Source of the DNA: Ferrovibrio terrae
GTDB lineage: Bacteria > Pseudomonadota > Alphaproteobacteria > Ferrovibrionales > Ferrovibrionaceae
Assembly: GCF_007197755.1 (NCBI RefSeq)
Contig: NZ_CP041636.1
Location: forward strand, 682,001-746,000
Reading direction: 5' to 3'
DNA length: 64,000 bases
This document shows positions 9,187-18,326 of the stretch, piece after piece. A program made the translations under genes and the position numbers. How positions within the stretch are numbered: the first letter of the stretch is position 1; every line of letters starts with the position of its first letter. The notes below the pieces were generated by a model that did not search any database, had not been told where the DNA came from, and worked only from the letters and a program-made list of their open reading frames with translations.

Positions 9187-9909
9187 TCAAGCCGCGGCAG
9201 ATCGGCCGATGGCCGTGATCTGCACCGCAACCTGAATGCGCGAATAGGCCAGATAGCTGTATGTCACATCATGTGCCGTGACGAATTCCTGGAAAGCCCT
9301 GAACTCATGCTTCTGCCAATTCGGGTAGCCAAAATACTCGTCGAAAACGATGACGCTTCCCGCCTGCAGGCGCGACCGCAGTAAATCGAAAATGGTTTTC
9401 GTCGATGAATAGAGATCGCAGTCCACATGCACGAAGGAAACCGGTCCCTCGTTGCGGTCCAGCCATGCGGGCAGGCTCTTGTCGAACCAGCCTGGATGCA
9501 GCCGGACGTTGGCTGGCACCTTGGGCAGACGGCCGTCCAGATTGAAGGTGCCTTTGTCCATCGTATAGCCCGACCAGCTTTCTGGCAGTCCCTCGAAGCT
9601 GTCAAAACCATTCACGCCGTCCTGCGGCTGATGTTTGGCGATATAGCGGATCGTGCCTCCACGAAACACGCCGAATTCCAGGTAATGCCCATTCCTGGCG
9701 GCTTTCTTCAGCGCGACATCCAGAACGCCTTTCGCCGTGTAGCAGCCCAGCGCATCGGACATGTTGTCCTTGATGTATTTTACGGTTTCAGCAAGCGCCA
9801 GCTTCTGCATTTCCCGGACGGGATGCAGATGGGCGAAATCGACGATTTCCTGAATTTCGCAAAGCAGCCGCTGCACGAAGGTCTTAAGTGAGAAGCTCGC
9901 AATAAACAA
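9187..9909 (-). CDS. TylF/MycF-family SAM-dependent O-methyltransferase
   Basis: A 240-residue protein with the TylF family landmarks: YLEFGVFRGGTIRYIA (SAM site), GFDSFEGLPESW and the metal-site segment VHVDCDLYSSTKTIFDLL followed by VIVFDEYFGYPNW. These enzymes methylate sugar hydroxyls in a Mg-dependent manner, as in macrocin O-methylation. In this operon it could methylate a heptose-containing glycan or its precursor. The gene lies 15 nt upstream of the SDR and 2 nt downstream of the desaturase. Confidence 0.85.
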   Translation of the reverse strand: MFIASFSLKTFVQRLLCEIQEIVDFAHLHPVREMQKLALAETVKYIKDNMSDALGCYTAKGVLDVALKKAARNGHYLEFGVFRGGTIRYIAKHQPQDGVNGFDSFEGLPESWSGYTMDKGTFNLDGRLPKVPANVRLHPGWFDKSLPAWLDRNEGPVSFVHVDCDLYSSTKTIFDLLRSRLQAGSVIVFDEYFGYPNWQKHEFRAFQEFVTAHDVTYSYLAYSRIQVAVQITAIGRSAAA

Positions 9910-9911
9910 TG

Positions 9912-10925
9912 TTATCTCCCGAACAAGGCGGCAAAGGCACGCCGGTATGTGGCAGGCGCGCCGACAAGCACCGCGCCCAGATCGGTTTTGCCCAGAAACG
10001 CCTCGAAATCGGCAAGCCGTTCATAGGGGATGGATGGCTCAAGATGATGCAGGAGATGGCGGTCAAATCCTGCCCCGCCAAATGTCGCACTGATCGGGCC
10101 GGCAACAAACATCCTAGATGTCGCCGCCCATGGCCCGCTTCCGTCCTGGATGCCCGTTGCCGCTGCCGTGACGTCCGGGCGATGCTCTAGCATGAGGCGC
10201 AGATCGGTCAGCAGCGGAAAAACGATGCCCCAACAGCCGAGCCAGGCCAGCACGAAGATCCATTCACCCTGCAACGCGGCCACCAGTACCAGCAAGAGAT
10301 GAACCGTCACGCTGAAAAGGCGGAAGCCAGGGAAGGGGCGGCCCGGCACAAAGCCGGCATCATCCTTCGCGGCCGGGGTACCAGCCAGCTTGCGTAGGAA
10401 ACGAAGCCCCGACAGCGCGCCTAGGAAAAAGGGCAGATCGAGACGCTCAATGTAGGAATTCTCCGGATCCCTGTCGGTCCCCAGATGTGCGTGATGCCGG
10501 AAATGGACTGTGCGGTAGGTCTGGATATCGTAACCGAACCAGAGCCCGAACAGGGCCGTCGCCAGACGATCGTTCCAGGTGCGATCTGCTGCTAGATTGT
10601 AGTGTGATGCCGCATGCAAAAACAGCGACAGGTAATGGAGGCAGTACCCCAGTGCAGTGCCGAACAAGACGGCCGATAGCAGGATGGCGGAAACACTGGT
10701 GACAGGCAGCCAGAGTGCACCACCAATCAGTGCCACCAGCGCGCCATAACCGAAACCAATATCCCGCCATACCACTAGGTAACGGGGCTTCAGGCTGGCG
10801 CGAAACTGCCGGTATTCAAGTCCATCCACGTTGCGCAGGGTGGATAGCCGCCGTGCATAGTCCTTGATTGCCAGAGCCGTAGGCTCCGCCGTGACGCCAG
10901 CCGAGTTTTGCGACCGGTCCCCCAT
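9912..10925 (-). CDS. Fatty-acid desaturase-family membrane di-iron enzyme
   Basis: A 337-residue membrane protein with hydrophobic pairs near residues 55-100 and 190-225 and three histidine boxes: HAASHYN, HFRHHAHLG and HLLHHLEPSIPYERL. This arrangement matches the desaturase/hydroxylase superfamily. It is the first gene of the minus-strand glycan operon, preceded by AGAGG and an AT-rich leader, so it may modify an acyl chain attached to the surface glycan. The third box (HLLHHLEP) differs from the HHEHH form in the gene at the window start, so the two are not recent duplicates. Confidence 0.8.
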   Translation of the reverse strand: MGDRSQNSAGVTAEPTALAIKDYARRLSTLRNVDGLEYRQFRASLKPRYLVVWRDIGFGYGALVALIGGALWLPVTSVSAILLSAVLFGTALGYCLHYLSLFLHAASHYNLAADRTWNDRLATALFGLWFGYDIQTYRTVHFRHHAHLGTDRDPENSYIERLDLPFFLGALSGLRFLRKLAGTPAAKDDAGFVPGRPFPGFRLFSVTVHLLLVLVAALQGEWIFVLAWLGCWGIVFPLLTDLRLMLEHRPDVTAAATGIQDGSGPWAATSRMFVAGPISATFGGAGFDRHLLHHLEPSIPYERLADFEAFLGKTDLGAVLVGAPATYRRAFAALFGR

Positions 10926-11100
10926 GAATTCCCCAGATCCTCTTTACACCCGCTCGCCCCATACGCGGTCCGGCAATGCCATCGCATGAACTGCCGCCCC
11001 GGGCAACAGCAATTACTTTACCATATGTCGTGCCATTGGCCCTGCTCCGCACCCATTCCAACTCACTCGAATAATCTACTTATAATAGAATTAAAGTCTA
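10926..11100 (-). promoter_or_regulatory. Leader region of the glycan operon, possible promoter
   Basis: This 175-bp gap precedes the 10925-to-1217 operon. Its distal end (about 11065-11100) is strikingly AT-rich for this genome and contains TATAAG-like hexamers on the minus strand, which fits a sigma70-type promoter. No clear -35/-10 pair could be fixed, and transcription could also read through from the gene ending at 11101. Confidence 0.3.
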
Positions 11101-12057
11101 CTATATTGCTACTTTCCGACGCGGCGCGGCGAGTACCCACAGGAGGCCACCCGGCAGGGCCAACAGCGTTGTCAGCAGACCAAACAGGACCGAGATCACC
11201 AAGGCATTTTCAGCCGGAATTCCGACAATGGCCAGGGCGGTCACCAAGGCGACCTCGCGGGCACCCCAGCCACCGATCGAGATCGGCAATGAGACAACCA
11301 AGATGACCGGCGGCACCAGCGCGAAACAGGCCAGTACAGTGATATCGGTACCGATCGCCAAACCGAGCAGGTAAACCTCGATCACCACGAGGCTGTTGCC
11401 GAAAATGCTGAGCGCCAGGGCGAGCATGGCCGTGCCAGGTGCCCGAAGGATGCGGAGCATATCCTCAATGATGCCGCCAAGCCATACCAGCATCTTCCGC
11501 TGCATAAGGCGGGCAAGAACTGTAGCAGGCAGCAGCGTCAGCAGCAGGCCACCGACCAAGCCGCCAATCGTGACGAACCAGAATACCTCTATCCCGGGGA
11601 TACGCGGCGCACCAGGAACAAGCGATATCACCGATACCATCAAAAATAGGGACGCGACCATAACCCCGCGTTCCAGAATGACGCTGCTGGCCGCAATCCG
11701 CAGTGACACCCCGGCTTCGCGGATTTTCAACACGCGCACCACATCGCCGCCGATCATGCCCGGTAGGAAAAGCGCTGCGAAAAAACCGATCCAGAAAATG
11801 CTGAGCGCCTGCAGGAAGCGGATATGGCCACCGATCGCATTTACAAAAATCCGCCAGCGGAAAGCCGCCATCGGGTATTGCAGCAGCTTCCACAGGACTG
11901 CGGCAAAAGCCCACCAGGGAGAGATGGTGGCCATCACCTGAAACACATCAGCCCATTCGACCTGCTCCATCAGATAAACGAAGAAGGCGATGGTCAGTAA
12001 TGCCTTTGCAATAAACCCGAGGCCCTTCCTGCCGCTTGTGACTTTCCCGGCCAACAT
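11101..12057 (-). CDS. Flippase-like membrane protein (UPF0104/YbhN, lysylphosphatidylglycerol synthase TM-like)
   Basis: A 318-residue protein with about eight hydrophobic helices. The FFAALFLPGMIGGDVVRV segment and the later PISIGGWGAREVAL motif are hallmarks of the UPF0104/AglD/YbhN group. These are integral membrane proteins related to the flippase half of MprF and are often linked to lipid-linked glycan transfer. The gene is divergent from the epimerase at 12214 and lies upstream of the heptose/desaturase operon, so a glycolipid role is inferred. No catalytic domain is fused to it. Confidence 0.75.
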   Translation of the reverse strand: MLAGKVTSGRKGLGFIAKALLTIAFFVYLMEQVEWADVFQVMATISPWWAFAAVLWKLLQYPMAAFRWRIFVNAIGGHIRFLQALSIFWIGFFAALFLPGMIGGDVVRVLKIREAGVSLRIAASSVILERGVMVASLFLMVSVISLVPGAPRIPGIEVFWFVTIGGLVGGLLLTLLPATVLARLMQRKMLVWLGGIIEDMLRILRAPGTAMLALALSIFGNSLVVIEVYLLGLAIGTDITVLACFALVPPVILVVSLPISIGGWGAREVALVTALAIVGIPAENALVISVLFGLLTTLLALPGGLLWVLAAPRRKVAI

Positions 12058-12213
12058 TCCTGCTTGTCCCCCCTCGGAGTAAGGGCTTGTGGGGTGCCCC
12101 TGAGCTAAGCTATCAACGATTCCATGTAGGAATGCAGCCTAACAGAGCCTTCCGCCAAAAACGAACCTTCCGCAGCGGAGAGCCGCAGCAGGTTCGATCC
12201 AGAAAGACGCATC

Positions 12214-13170
12214 ATGCACTATCTTGTCACCGGGGGCGCCGGCTTTATCGGGAGCAATCTCGTAGATCACCTTCTGGCCCGAGGATTTCGTGTCACCGCC
12301 TTTGACAATCTCTCTACCGGCTTCGAACAGTTCCTGACCGAGGCCCGAAAGAATCCGAATTTCCGCCTTATCTGCGGCGACCTGCTGGACCGACAGGCAC
12401 TGACTGACGCCATGCGCGGCGTCGATTTCGTGTGCCATCTCGCGGCGAATGCCGATGTCCGCTTCGGCACCGAGCATCCGAACAAGGATCTGGAGCAGAA
12501 TACTATTGCCACCTTCAATGTGCTTGAGGCGATGCGGCAAAATGGTACCCAGCGCATAGCCTTCGCCTCAACCGGCTCGATCTATGGTGAACCGGAAACC
12601 TTCCCCACGCCGGAGACCGCTCCGTTCCCGGTCCAGACCTCGCTTTACGGCGCGTCAAAACTCGCCTGCGAAGGCCTTATCCAAGCCTACTGCGAAGGCT
12701 TCGGCTTCAGAAGCTGGATCTTCCGTTTTGTGTCGATCCTGGGCGAGCGCTATACTCACGGCCACGTCTTCGACTTCTCCCACAAACTGTCCTGCGACCC
12801 CACGCGCCTGGAAATCTTGGGAGATGGCAAACAGCGCAAGTCGTATCTCTACGTCCATGACTGCATCGACGCCATCTTCACCGCATTGGATAAAGCTGAT
12901 GGCAAGGTCAACATCTTCAATCTCGGGCGACCGGATGTTGTCGAGGTGAAGACATCGGCCGGCATTATTTCCGATACATTGGGCGTCTCCCCTGAATTCT
13001 CCTTTACCGGCGGAGAGCGCGGCTGGATTGGCGACAGCCCCTTCATCCTCCTGGATATCGCAAAAATCACCAGCCTGGGCTGGCAGCCACGTCACAGCAT
13101 TCAGGACGCCATCGTCCGTACGACGCAATGGCTGAAGGCAAATCAATGGGTATACGAAATCCGCAAATAA
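12214..13170 (+). CDS. NAD-dependent nucleotide-sugar epimerase/dehydratase
   Basis: A 318-residue extended SDR. TGGAGFIGSNLVDHLL binds NAD at the N-terminus, CHLAANADVRF is the family central motif, and SLYGASKLACEG gives the YxxxK catalytic pair. It resembles UDP-glucose 4-epimerase and related enzymes that act on UDP- or GDP-sugars. The gene stands alone on the plus strand, divergent from the flippase-like gene and convergent with the sulfotransferase-like gene. It probably supplies an activated sugar for the surface glycan; the precise substrate is open. Confidence 0.85.
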   Translation: MHYLVTGGAGFIGSNLVDHLLARGFRVTAFDNLSTGFEQFLTEARKNPNFRLICGDLLDRQALTDAMRGVDFVCHLAANADVRFGTEHPNKDLEQNTIATFNVLEAMRQNGTQRIAFASTGSIYGEPETFPTPETAPFPVQTSLYGASKLACEGLIQAYCEGFGFRSWIFRFVSILGERYTHGHVFDFSHKLSCDPTRLEILGDGKQRKSYLYVHDCIDAIFTALDKADGKVNIFNLGRPDVVEVKTSAGIISDTLGVSPEFSFTGGERGWIGDSPFILLDIAKITSLGWQPRHSIQDAIVRTTQWLKANQWVYEIRK

Positions 13171-13198
13171 TCCGCTGACCGCCTGGCCTGCAGCCACA

Positions 13199-15181
13199 TC
13201 AGGCCTGCAGACCCTTTGCGATCAGCCGCTCAGCTTCAGGTACACTTCTGGCAATCCGGACTTCCTGCGGCAGATCGTCCCCTGATGTACTCAGGTCAAT
13301 CCCGCCGAGACGATGCGGGATAATGAAGATACCATTCTGGAACAGGACCAGATTGCATCCGTCTACGCTTTTCAACAGCTTTGGCGTGAGCTGTAACGAA
13401 CGCCGTGCCATCAGCCGTTCGTGGACACGTTCGATATCTGCATCCGCGATCCAGCCTTCGCTATCCTGTTCCGCCTGAGGCAAAGCGGTAACATCCACCT
13501 TGCCCAGGGCCCAGGGCAGACCGAAATAGCGGCCGCGATAGTAAACGATATTGGCTTCCAGATAGTCGACGCTCTCGATCAGGTGGGGTGGCTGGCTTGC
13601 TTCACCTTGCTGCACCAGATGGTCTATCTTCGACCGCGCCTGCTCGATCGTCGTGCCGACGTGATACCGTCGCAGGCTGTCCAGATGCCCTGCCGCATTT
13701 ACGCCCTGCGGAATGGCATGAAAATACTCGGCGATCCGCACGATATTGTAACCGCAATAGGCTTCGATATTCTTCGGGAGCACCGCAAGTGTGGCCAGCC
13801 AAGCTGGCACGTCGTCCACGCCGACGGGTTGCAACGCTTCCTCTCCGCGCGGCGCCTTGTCCACTTTGGCCAGCAGCGGCGCCGTTTTCATATCCTGTAG
13901 TACGCTGGCCGGCACCAGATCGCGTCGTGGATTGAATGCTGCCGCATCCGCAGGCACGGCAAACAGCCGCCCGCCAATCCAGCACAAGATATAACCACGA
14001 TAGCGATGCAGGCTGCCGTAAGGCAGTTCGGCCATATCGCTGGCCGTACCGACCGCTGCCTCAACCTGTTTCGTTAGCTTCAGCGAACGCCTGCGCCATT
14101 CCGCGATATGTGCAGGCGTATATCTATCGGAGAAACCAGCAGCAGTGTCGTATCCTAATGGCAGCATTACGTCGTCGCGCATCGCCTCGATCAGGGACCA
14201 GTGTGCCGTATTGAAATAGGCCTTATGCGCACCGATCTTTCCCTTGAAGAAGGTTTCGCTGCGTTCGAGCGCAATCGATTCCGCAAAATACTCCGGCCGG
14301 CCGGGGACATGCAGTTTGAGCTGCAGCGACCAGATGCAATGCCGCTGTTCTCGGGCATCGCCACCGCCGCGGGCACCCACCAGCTCCTCGTAGGAAACAG
14401 GAATGATATTGGGCAGATGCACCCACGGCACATAATGCCGCATCCGCTTGCGCAACGAATCGAGGATCGGATCTTCGTCGATAATCCGCAGTAGCAGCTC
14501 TTCGTCCGAAAACTGACGGGCATAATAGGCCAGGGCCGTCTTTTCCCGACGCTTGTAGTAATTCATCTCCGAAACGGCAATATCGCAAGGGTTGCGATAC
14601 ATAAAGACCGCCGGCGTGGCGAAGAAGGGGTGATCGGCGCCACCGCGCGGCGCAGCCGCCAGGCGGCGGAAAAAATCTTCTGCCGGCATATGCGTATGCG
14701 CATGGCCCAGACTTTTCCATTTGCTCGGCGCGGGCGGCTGATCGTCTGTCAGGTAACCCTGCTCGTCGTGGAATAGCCGCATGTCGCGCAGCAGATCGTA
14801 GAGCATATGCGATCCCGATTTCGGGACCGTGATCACATAAAGCCCCCGCTGCCGACAGTAATGCGGTGTCACAGGCGCCAGAATACGAGCCGGCCGGTCG
14901 ATGAAGTGCATCAGCAGACCGGAAAGAGCGGCCGCATCCGGTTCCGGCAGTAGCAGCAGCTCGTCTGCCCCGCCGGCAAGGGGCGGTTCCCCGGAAACAT
15001 CGACCGATAGCGTATCGCCAAACCTTTCCGACAGGAATTGCGCGATGGCCTCTCGCTCCGCTGCCGCACCCGCGACAATCCGCACCCGCGCGGGCCGGAC
15101 GCCATAGGAGGCGATCGCGTCAGCATAGGCTGCCGGCTTGTGCTCACAGAAATCCAGCGAATACAAAATCCGATCGGTCAA
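13199..15181 (-). CDS. Sulfotransferase-like protein with repeated C-terminal module
   Basis: A 660-residue protein. Residues about 113-325 contain a PAPS-type sulfotransferase fold: the 5'-phosphosulfate loop VPKSGSHMLYDLL (119-131), the 3'-phosphate motif YRNPCDIAVSEM (195-206) and KGKIGAHK (313-320). The C-terminal half holds four related short segments near residues 395, 477, 543 and 608 (for example GYILCWIGGRLFAVP and GCNLVLFQNGIFIIP), each a beta-hairpin-like unit. The start is TTG with GAGGAG 6 nt upstream. It may sulfate a surface glycan. The function of the repeats is unknown. Confidence 0.7.
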   Translation of the reverse strand: MTDRILYSLDFCEHKPAAYADAIASYGVRPARVRIVAGAAAEREAIAQFLSERFGDTLSVDVSGEPPLAGGADELLLLPEPDAAALSGLLMHFIDRPARILAPVTPHYCRQRGLYVITVPKSGSHMLYDLLRDMRLFHDEQGYLTDDQPPAPSKWKSLGHAHTHMPAEDFFRRLAAAPRGGADHPFFATPAVFMYRNPCDIAVSEMNYYKRREKTALAYYARQFSDEELLLRIIDEDPILDSLRKRMRHYVPWVHLPNIIPVSYEELVGARGGGDAREQRHCIWSLQLKLHVPGRPEYFAESIALERSETFFKGKIGAHKAYFNTAHWSLIEAMRDDVMLPLGYDTAAGFSDRYTPAHIAEWRRRSLKLTKQVEAAVGTASDMAELPYGSLHRYRGYILCWIGGRLFAVPADAAAFNPRRDLVPASVLQDMKTAPLLAKVDKAPRGEEALQPVGVDDVPAWLATLAVLPKNIEAYCGYNIVRIAEYFHAIPQGVNAAGHLDSLRRYHVGTTIEQARSKIDHLVQQGEASQPPHLIESVDYLEANIVYYRGRYFGLPWALGKVDVTALPQAEQDSEGWIADADIERVHERLMARRSLQLTPKLLKSVDGCNLVLFQNGIFIIPHRLGGIDLSTSGDDLPQEVRIARSVPEAERLIAKGLQA

Positions 15182-15507
15182 ATTCTGCTCCTCATCGGCA
15201 CTCCGACTTGTATATCAAAGCGGCATACCAGATGCACGCCACAGGGCAACACGCACCCATTAACAATTTGAACCGTAAGTGTTTTTTTACCGAATGCAAT
15301 GTCACAGAACAGTGCCGCCTGCATGGGTGGCAATGAATAGCCCCGGCAAAGTCCTCTGCCGGGGCTTTGCTACCGGGTTCATTACCGAATCCGGCGCTTC
15401 ACTGCCTGTACCGTCCCAGCGAGATCGCGGTTTAACATTTGGGCAAGCGCCACCATCTCCACTATATGATCACGGTAGACTAGCATCTGCAGATCAGACG
15501 GCTAACT
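15182..15507. other. 326-bp intergenic region with one strong hairpin
   Basis: No credible gene is seen here. The only structure is a perfect 10-bp-stem hairpin at 15339-15366. A T-run (7 T) lies at about 15281-15287. A small open frame on the plus strand (15279-15521) has no recognisable protein character. Confidence 0.6.
15339..15366. terminator. Terminator-like hairpin
   Basis: AGCCCCGGCA and TGCCGGGGCT form a perfect 10-bp stem around an 8-nt loop. The plus-strand exit is TTTGC, so the U-tract is weak; the minus-strand exit is ATTCATT. It could end the importer operon that stops at 15508 or a short plus-strand RNA. Confidence 0.5.
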
Positions 15508-16584
15508 TCAACATTCCGTAAGATAGATCGCGTGCTGCGGCATCAGATCCAAGTCGACAGCGTCGCCAATTTCCCGTGGCGTTTCCATATCCACGCCCGA
15601 TACATCCACCTGCAACTCACCCGTTATGGTCGCCACACAGTAGCGCATGCTGCTGCCGAGAAATTCGCGGTCGGTCACCCTGCCTGACAACCGCACCCTG
15701 CCCTCGACGGATCGAGACTGATCGGAAGCCAGCAGGATACCTTGCGGTCGCAGCACCAGCTGCGCATTACTCGGCGTACCGGCCGGAACCGGCAGAGCCT
15801 GCCCGTCCGTCAGTCGATAAAATCCCCCATCGACGTGACCAGCCAGGACATTCGCTGTACCGAGGAAATTGGCCACGAACAGGTTGGCGGGTCGGGCAAA
15901 CAGCTCCATTGGCGCTGCCACCTGCTGCACCACGCCAGCATTCATCACGGCAATGCGGTCGCAAACGGTATTTGCCTCTTCCTGGTCATGCGTCACGAAG
16001 ATCGCCGTGATGCCCAGGCTACGCTGAAGGTCGCGCAGCTCGCGGCGCACCTGGACGCGCATCTTGGCATCGAGATTCGACAGCGGCTCATCGAGCAGCA
16101 GCACGCGCGGTCGCACCGCCAGCGTACGCGCCAGCGCCACGCGCTGCTGTTGTCCGCCAGACAGCTGTGACGGTCGGCGGTCGCCCAGCGCGCTCAACCC
16201 CACCAGCTCAAGCATCTCGCCGACGCGCTTCTTGATCTCTGCTGAAGCCAGCCGGCGCTCCTCCAGCCCGAAGGCAACATTCTCCGCCACCGTCATATGC
16301 GGCCATAGCGCATAATTCTGGAAGACCAGCCCGACATCGCGCTGCCAGGGCCGCAGGTCGGTCACCTCGCGATCGCCAATCAGAATCCGCCCGCCCTGGG
16401 CATGGGCAAAGCCGGCAATCAGCCGCAGCAAGGTGGTCTTGCCACAACCCGACGGACCGAGGAAAGCGAAGAACTCGCCGGGCTGCACCTTCAGGCTGAC
16501 ATCCTTCAGGACCGCATTCTCGCCATAGCTGAGCGAAACGTGGTCGACGGTGACGGAAACAGGCGTGATGGCGTCGATGGTCAT
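15508..16584 (-). CDS. ABC transporter ATP-binding protein (Fe3+/organophosphate importer class)
   Basis: A 358-residue ATPase with Walker A GPSGCGKTTLLRLIAG, signature LSGGQQQRVALART, Walker B LLLDEPLSNLDAK and switch VTHDQEEA. A C-terminal TOBE-like regulatory domain follows from about residue 235. It powers the importer formed with the fused permease upstream (10 nt away) and the binding protein at 18327. The set belongs to the FbpC/PotA/PhnT lineage. The binding protein points to a phosphorylated organic solute rather than iron. Confidence 0.92.
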   Translation of the reverse strand: MTIDAITPVSVTVDHVSLSYGENAVLKDVSLKVQPGEFFAFLGPSGCGKTTLLRLIAGFAHAQGGRILIGDREVTDLRPWQRDVGLVFQNYALWPHMTVAENVAFGLEERRLASAEIKKRVGEMLELVGLSALGDRRPSQLSGGQQQRVALARTLAVRPRVLLLDEPLSNLDAKMRVQVRRELRDLQRSLGITAIFVTHDQEEANTVCDRIAVMNAGVVQQVAAPMELFARPANLFVANFLGTANVLAGHVDGGFYRLTDGQALPVPAGTPSNAQLVLRPQGILLASDQSRSVEGRVRLSGRVTDREFLGSSMRYCVATITGELQVDVSGVDMETPREIGDAVDLDLMPQHAIYLTEC

Positions 16585-16593
16585 GCAACAACC

Positions 16594-18309
16594 TTAGCGA
16601 ATGGCGCCGGAGCGGCGGCGATGCCGCTCGATCAGCAGATGCGAGATGAAGGTGCAGGCGGCGACCAGAATCACCGCGATGATGCCGAGTGCGGCACCCG
16701 GGCCACGGCCGGCCGGCGACTGCATGAAGACATACAGCCCGTAGGTGAGCGGCGCATCGGCATTCGACTGCACCAGCATGATGGTGGCCGAGAGTTCGAC
16801 GGCGGCCGTGGCGAAACTTGTGACGAAACCGGCCAGGATGCCGCCGGTCATCAGCGGCACGATAATGCGGCGGATCACCCGTGCCTTGGTGGCACCGAGA
16901 TTCTCGCCCGCCTCCTCCAATGCCTCGCTGACCTGCTGCAGGGCTGCAAAGCAGGCGCGCAGGGCATAGGGTAGACGCCGCACGGCCAGCGCCAGCACGA
17001 TGACGATCCAAAGCGTGGCCAGCGGCGTGCCGTCGGGCAGCGTGATGCCGTAGAAGCTGCGCAGATAGCCGATGCCGAGCACCACGCCCGGCACAGCCAA
17101 AGCCGCCATCGCGCCGTAATCGAGCCACTGCCGGCCGACCAGCTTGGTCCGCAGCACCAGATAGGCAATCGCCACGCCCAGCACGATGTCGATGGCGGCG
17201 GCGAGGCCGGCATAGAGCACGGTGTTTTTCATATACACCGCGCTTTCCTCGAACACCTTGCCATAATGCGCCAGCGTGTAGGCATCGGGCAGCGGGCTGA
17301 AGGACCAGACGGTGGCGAACGACAGCAGGGTCAGTGCGATATGCGGCGCCAGCACCAGCAACAGAATGGCAATCACGGTGCCATAGGCGGCAACGGCCTG
17401 AACAGGCCCGAGCTTGCGGCGATCCAGCCCGCCGCCACCACGCTGGGTAGTGGCATAGTCGCGGCCACGCAGGGCGAAAGTGGAAGCCCACATCGAGAGC
17501 AACGAAAAGACGATCAGTACCACCGAAATGACATAGCCCATCGGATCGGCAATGCCGATGGACGTGACGCGCAAATAAGCCTGCGGCGCCAGCATGTCCT
17601 TCACGTTGAGCAGCAGCGGCGTGGCTAAATCGTCGAATACCTTGATGAAGACCAGCGCCGCGCCGGCGATATAGCCCGGCATCGCCAGCGGGAAGACGAT
17701 GCGGCGGAACAGACGGATGCCGCTACAGCCCAGGCTCTGTGCCGCCTCTTCCATGCTGCGGTCGATGTTGTTCAGCGCTGTCGTCAGGTTGATCAGGATG
17801 AAGGGGAAATAGTGGATCGCCTGCACCAGCACCACGCCGTTCAGGCCCTCCATAAATGGAATGGTGATGTCGAAATGATCCTGCAGCAGCAGGTTGATCG
17901 TGCCGTTGCGGCCGAACAGCAGCTGCATCGCCACCGCGCCGACAAAGGGCGGCATGATCAGCGGCACCACGCCGAGCGTCTGAATCAGTAATGCGCCGCG
18001 GAATTCGAACCGTGCGGTGATATAGGCGAGCGGCAATGCGATCAGCGTGGCGACCAGCACCGACATGCCCGAGACATAGAGCGAGTTCCAGAACGAGCGG
18101 ACGAACAGCTCGGTATTGAAGAAGTCGACGAAATTGACCAGGGTGAAACCGCCGCCGCCCTTGGGCTGGAAGGCAGCGATCATCACCTGCGCCACCGGCA
18201 GGGCCAGGAACAACAGCAGGAAAGCGGCAATCGCGACGGCAGCCACAATCTGGCCCGCCGTCGCATTGCTGCCCGCCCGCCGCAGGCGGGGAAGCACAGA
18301 GGTCAGCAT
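16594..18309 (-). CDS. ABC transporter permease, two fused transmembrane domains
   Basis: A 571-residue inner-membrane protein in which two BPD_transp_1 domains are fused. Each carries an EAA loop that contacts the ATPase: EEAAQSLGCSGIRLFRR in the first half and EEAGENLGATKARVIRR in the second. About twelve hydrophobic segments are visible. This is the FbpB-type architecture. It sits 17 nt after the binding-protein gene and 9 nt before the ATPase gene. Confidence 0.9.
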   Translation of the reverse strand: MLTSVLPRLRRAGSNATAGQIVAAVAIAAFLLLFLALPVAQVMIAAFQPKGGGGFTLVNFVDFFNTELFVRSFWNSLYVSGMSVLVATLIALPLAYITARFEFRGALLIQTLGVVPLIMPPFVGAVAMQLLFGRNGTINLLLQDHFDITIPFMEGLNGVVLVQAIHYFPFILINLTTALNNIDRSMEEAAQSLGCSGIRLFRRIVFPLAMPGYIAGAALVFIKVFDDLATPLLLNVKDMLAPQAYLRVTSIGIADPMGYVISVVLIVFSLLSMWASTFALRGRDYATTQRGGGGLDRRKLGPVQAVAAYGTVIAILLLVLAPHIALTLLSFATVWSFSPLPDAYTLAHYGKVFEESAVYMKNTVLYAGLAAAIDIVLGVAIAYLVLRTKLVGRQWLDYGAMAALAVPGVVLGIGYLRSFYGITLPDGTPLATLWIVIVLALAVRRLPYALRACFAALQQVSEALEEAGENLGATKARVIRRIIVPLMTGGILAGFVTSFATAAVELSATIMLVQSNADAPLTYGLYVFMQSPAGRGPGAALGIIAVILVAACTFISHLLIERHRRRSGAIR

Positions 18310-18326
18310 CGCGTCAGACGATCAGG

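Noticed and set aside
12121-12136. Inverted repeat ATTCC-N5-GGAAT in the divergent gap at 12.1 kb
   Set aside because: Five-base arms are expected by chance in a gap of this size and nothing else supports it.
16208-17491. 427-codon minus-strand frame in another phase of the importer genes
   Set aside because: Spans the permease-ATPase junction in a different frame; Arg/Ala/Cys-rich and without motifs.
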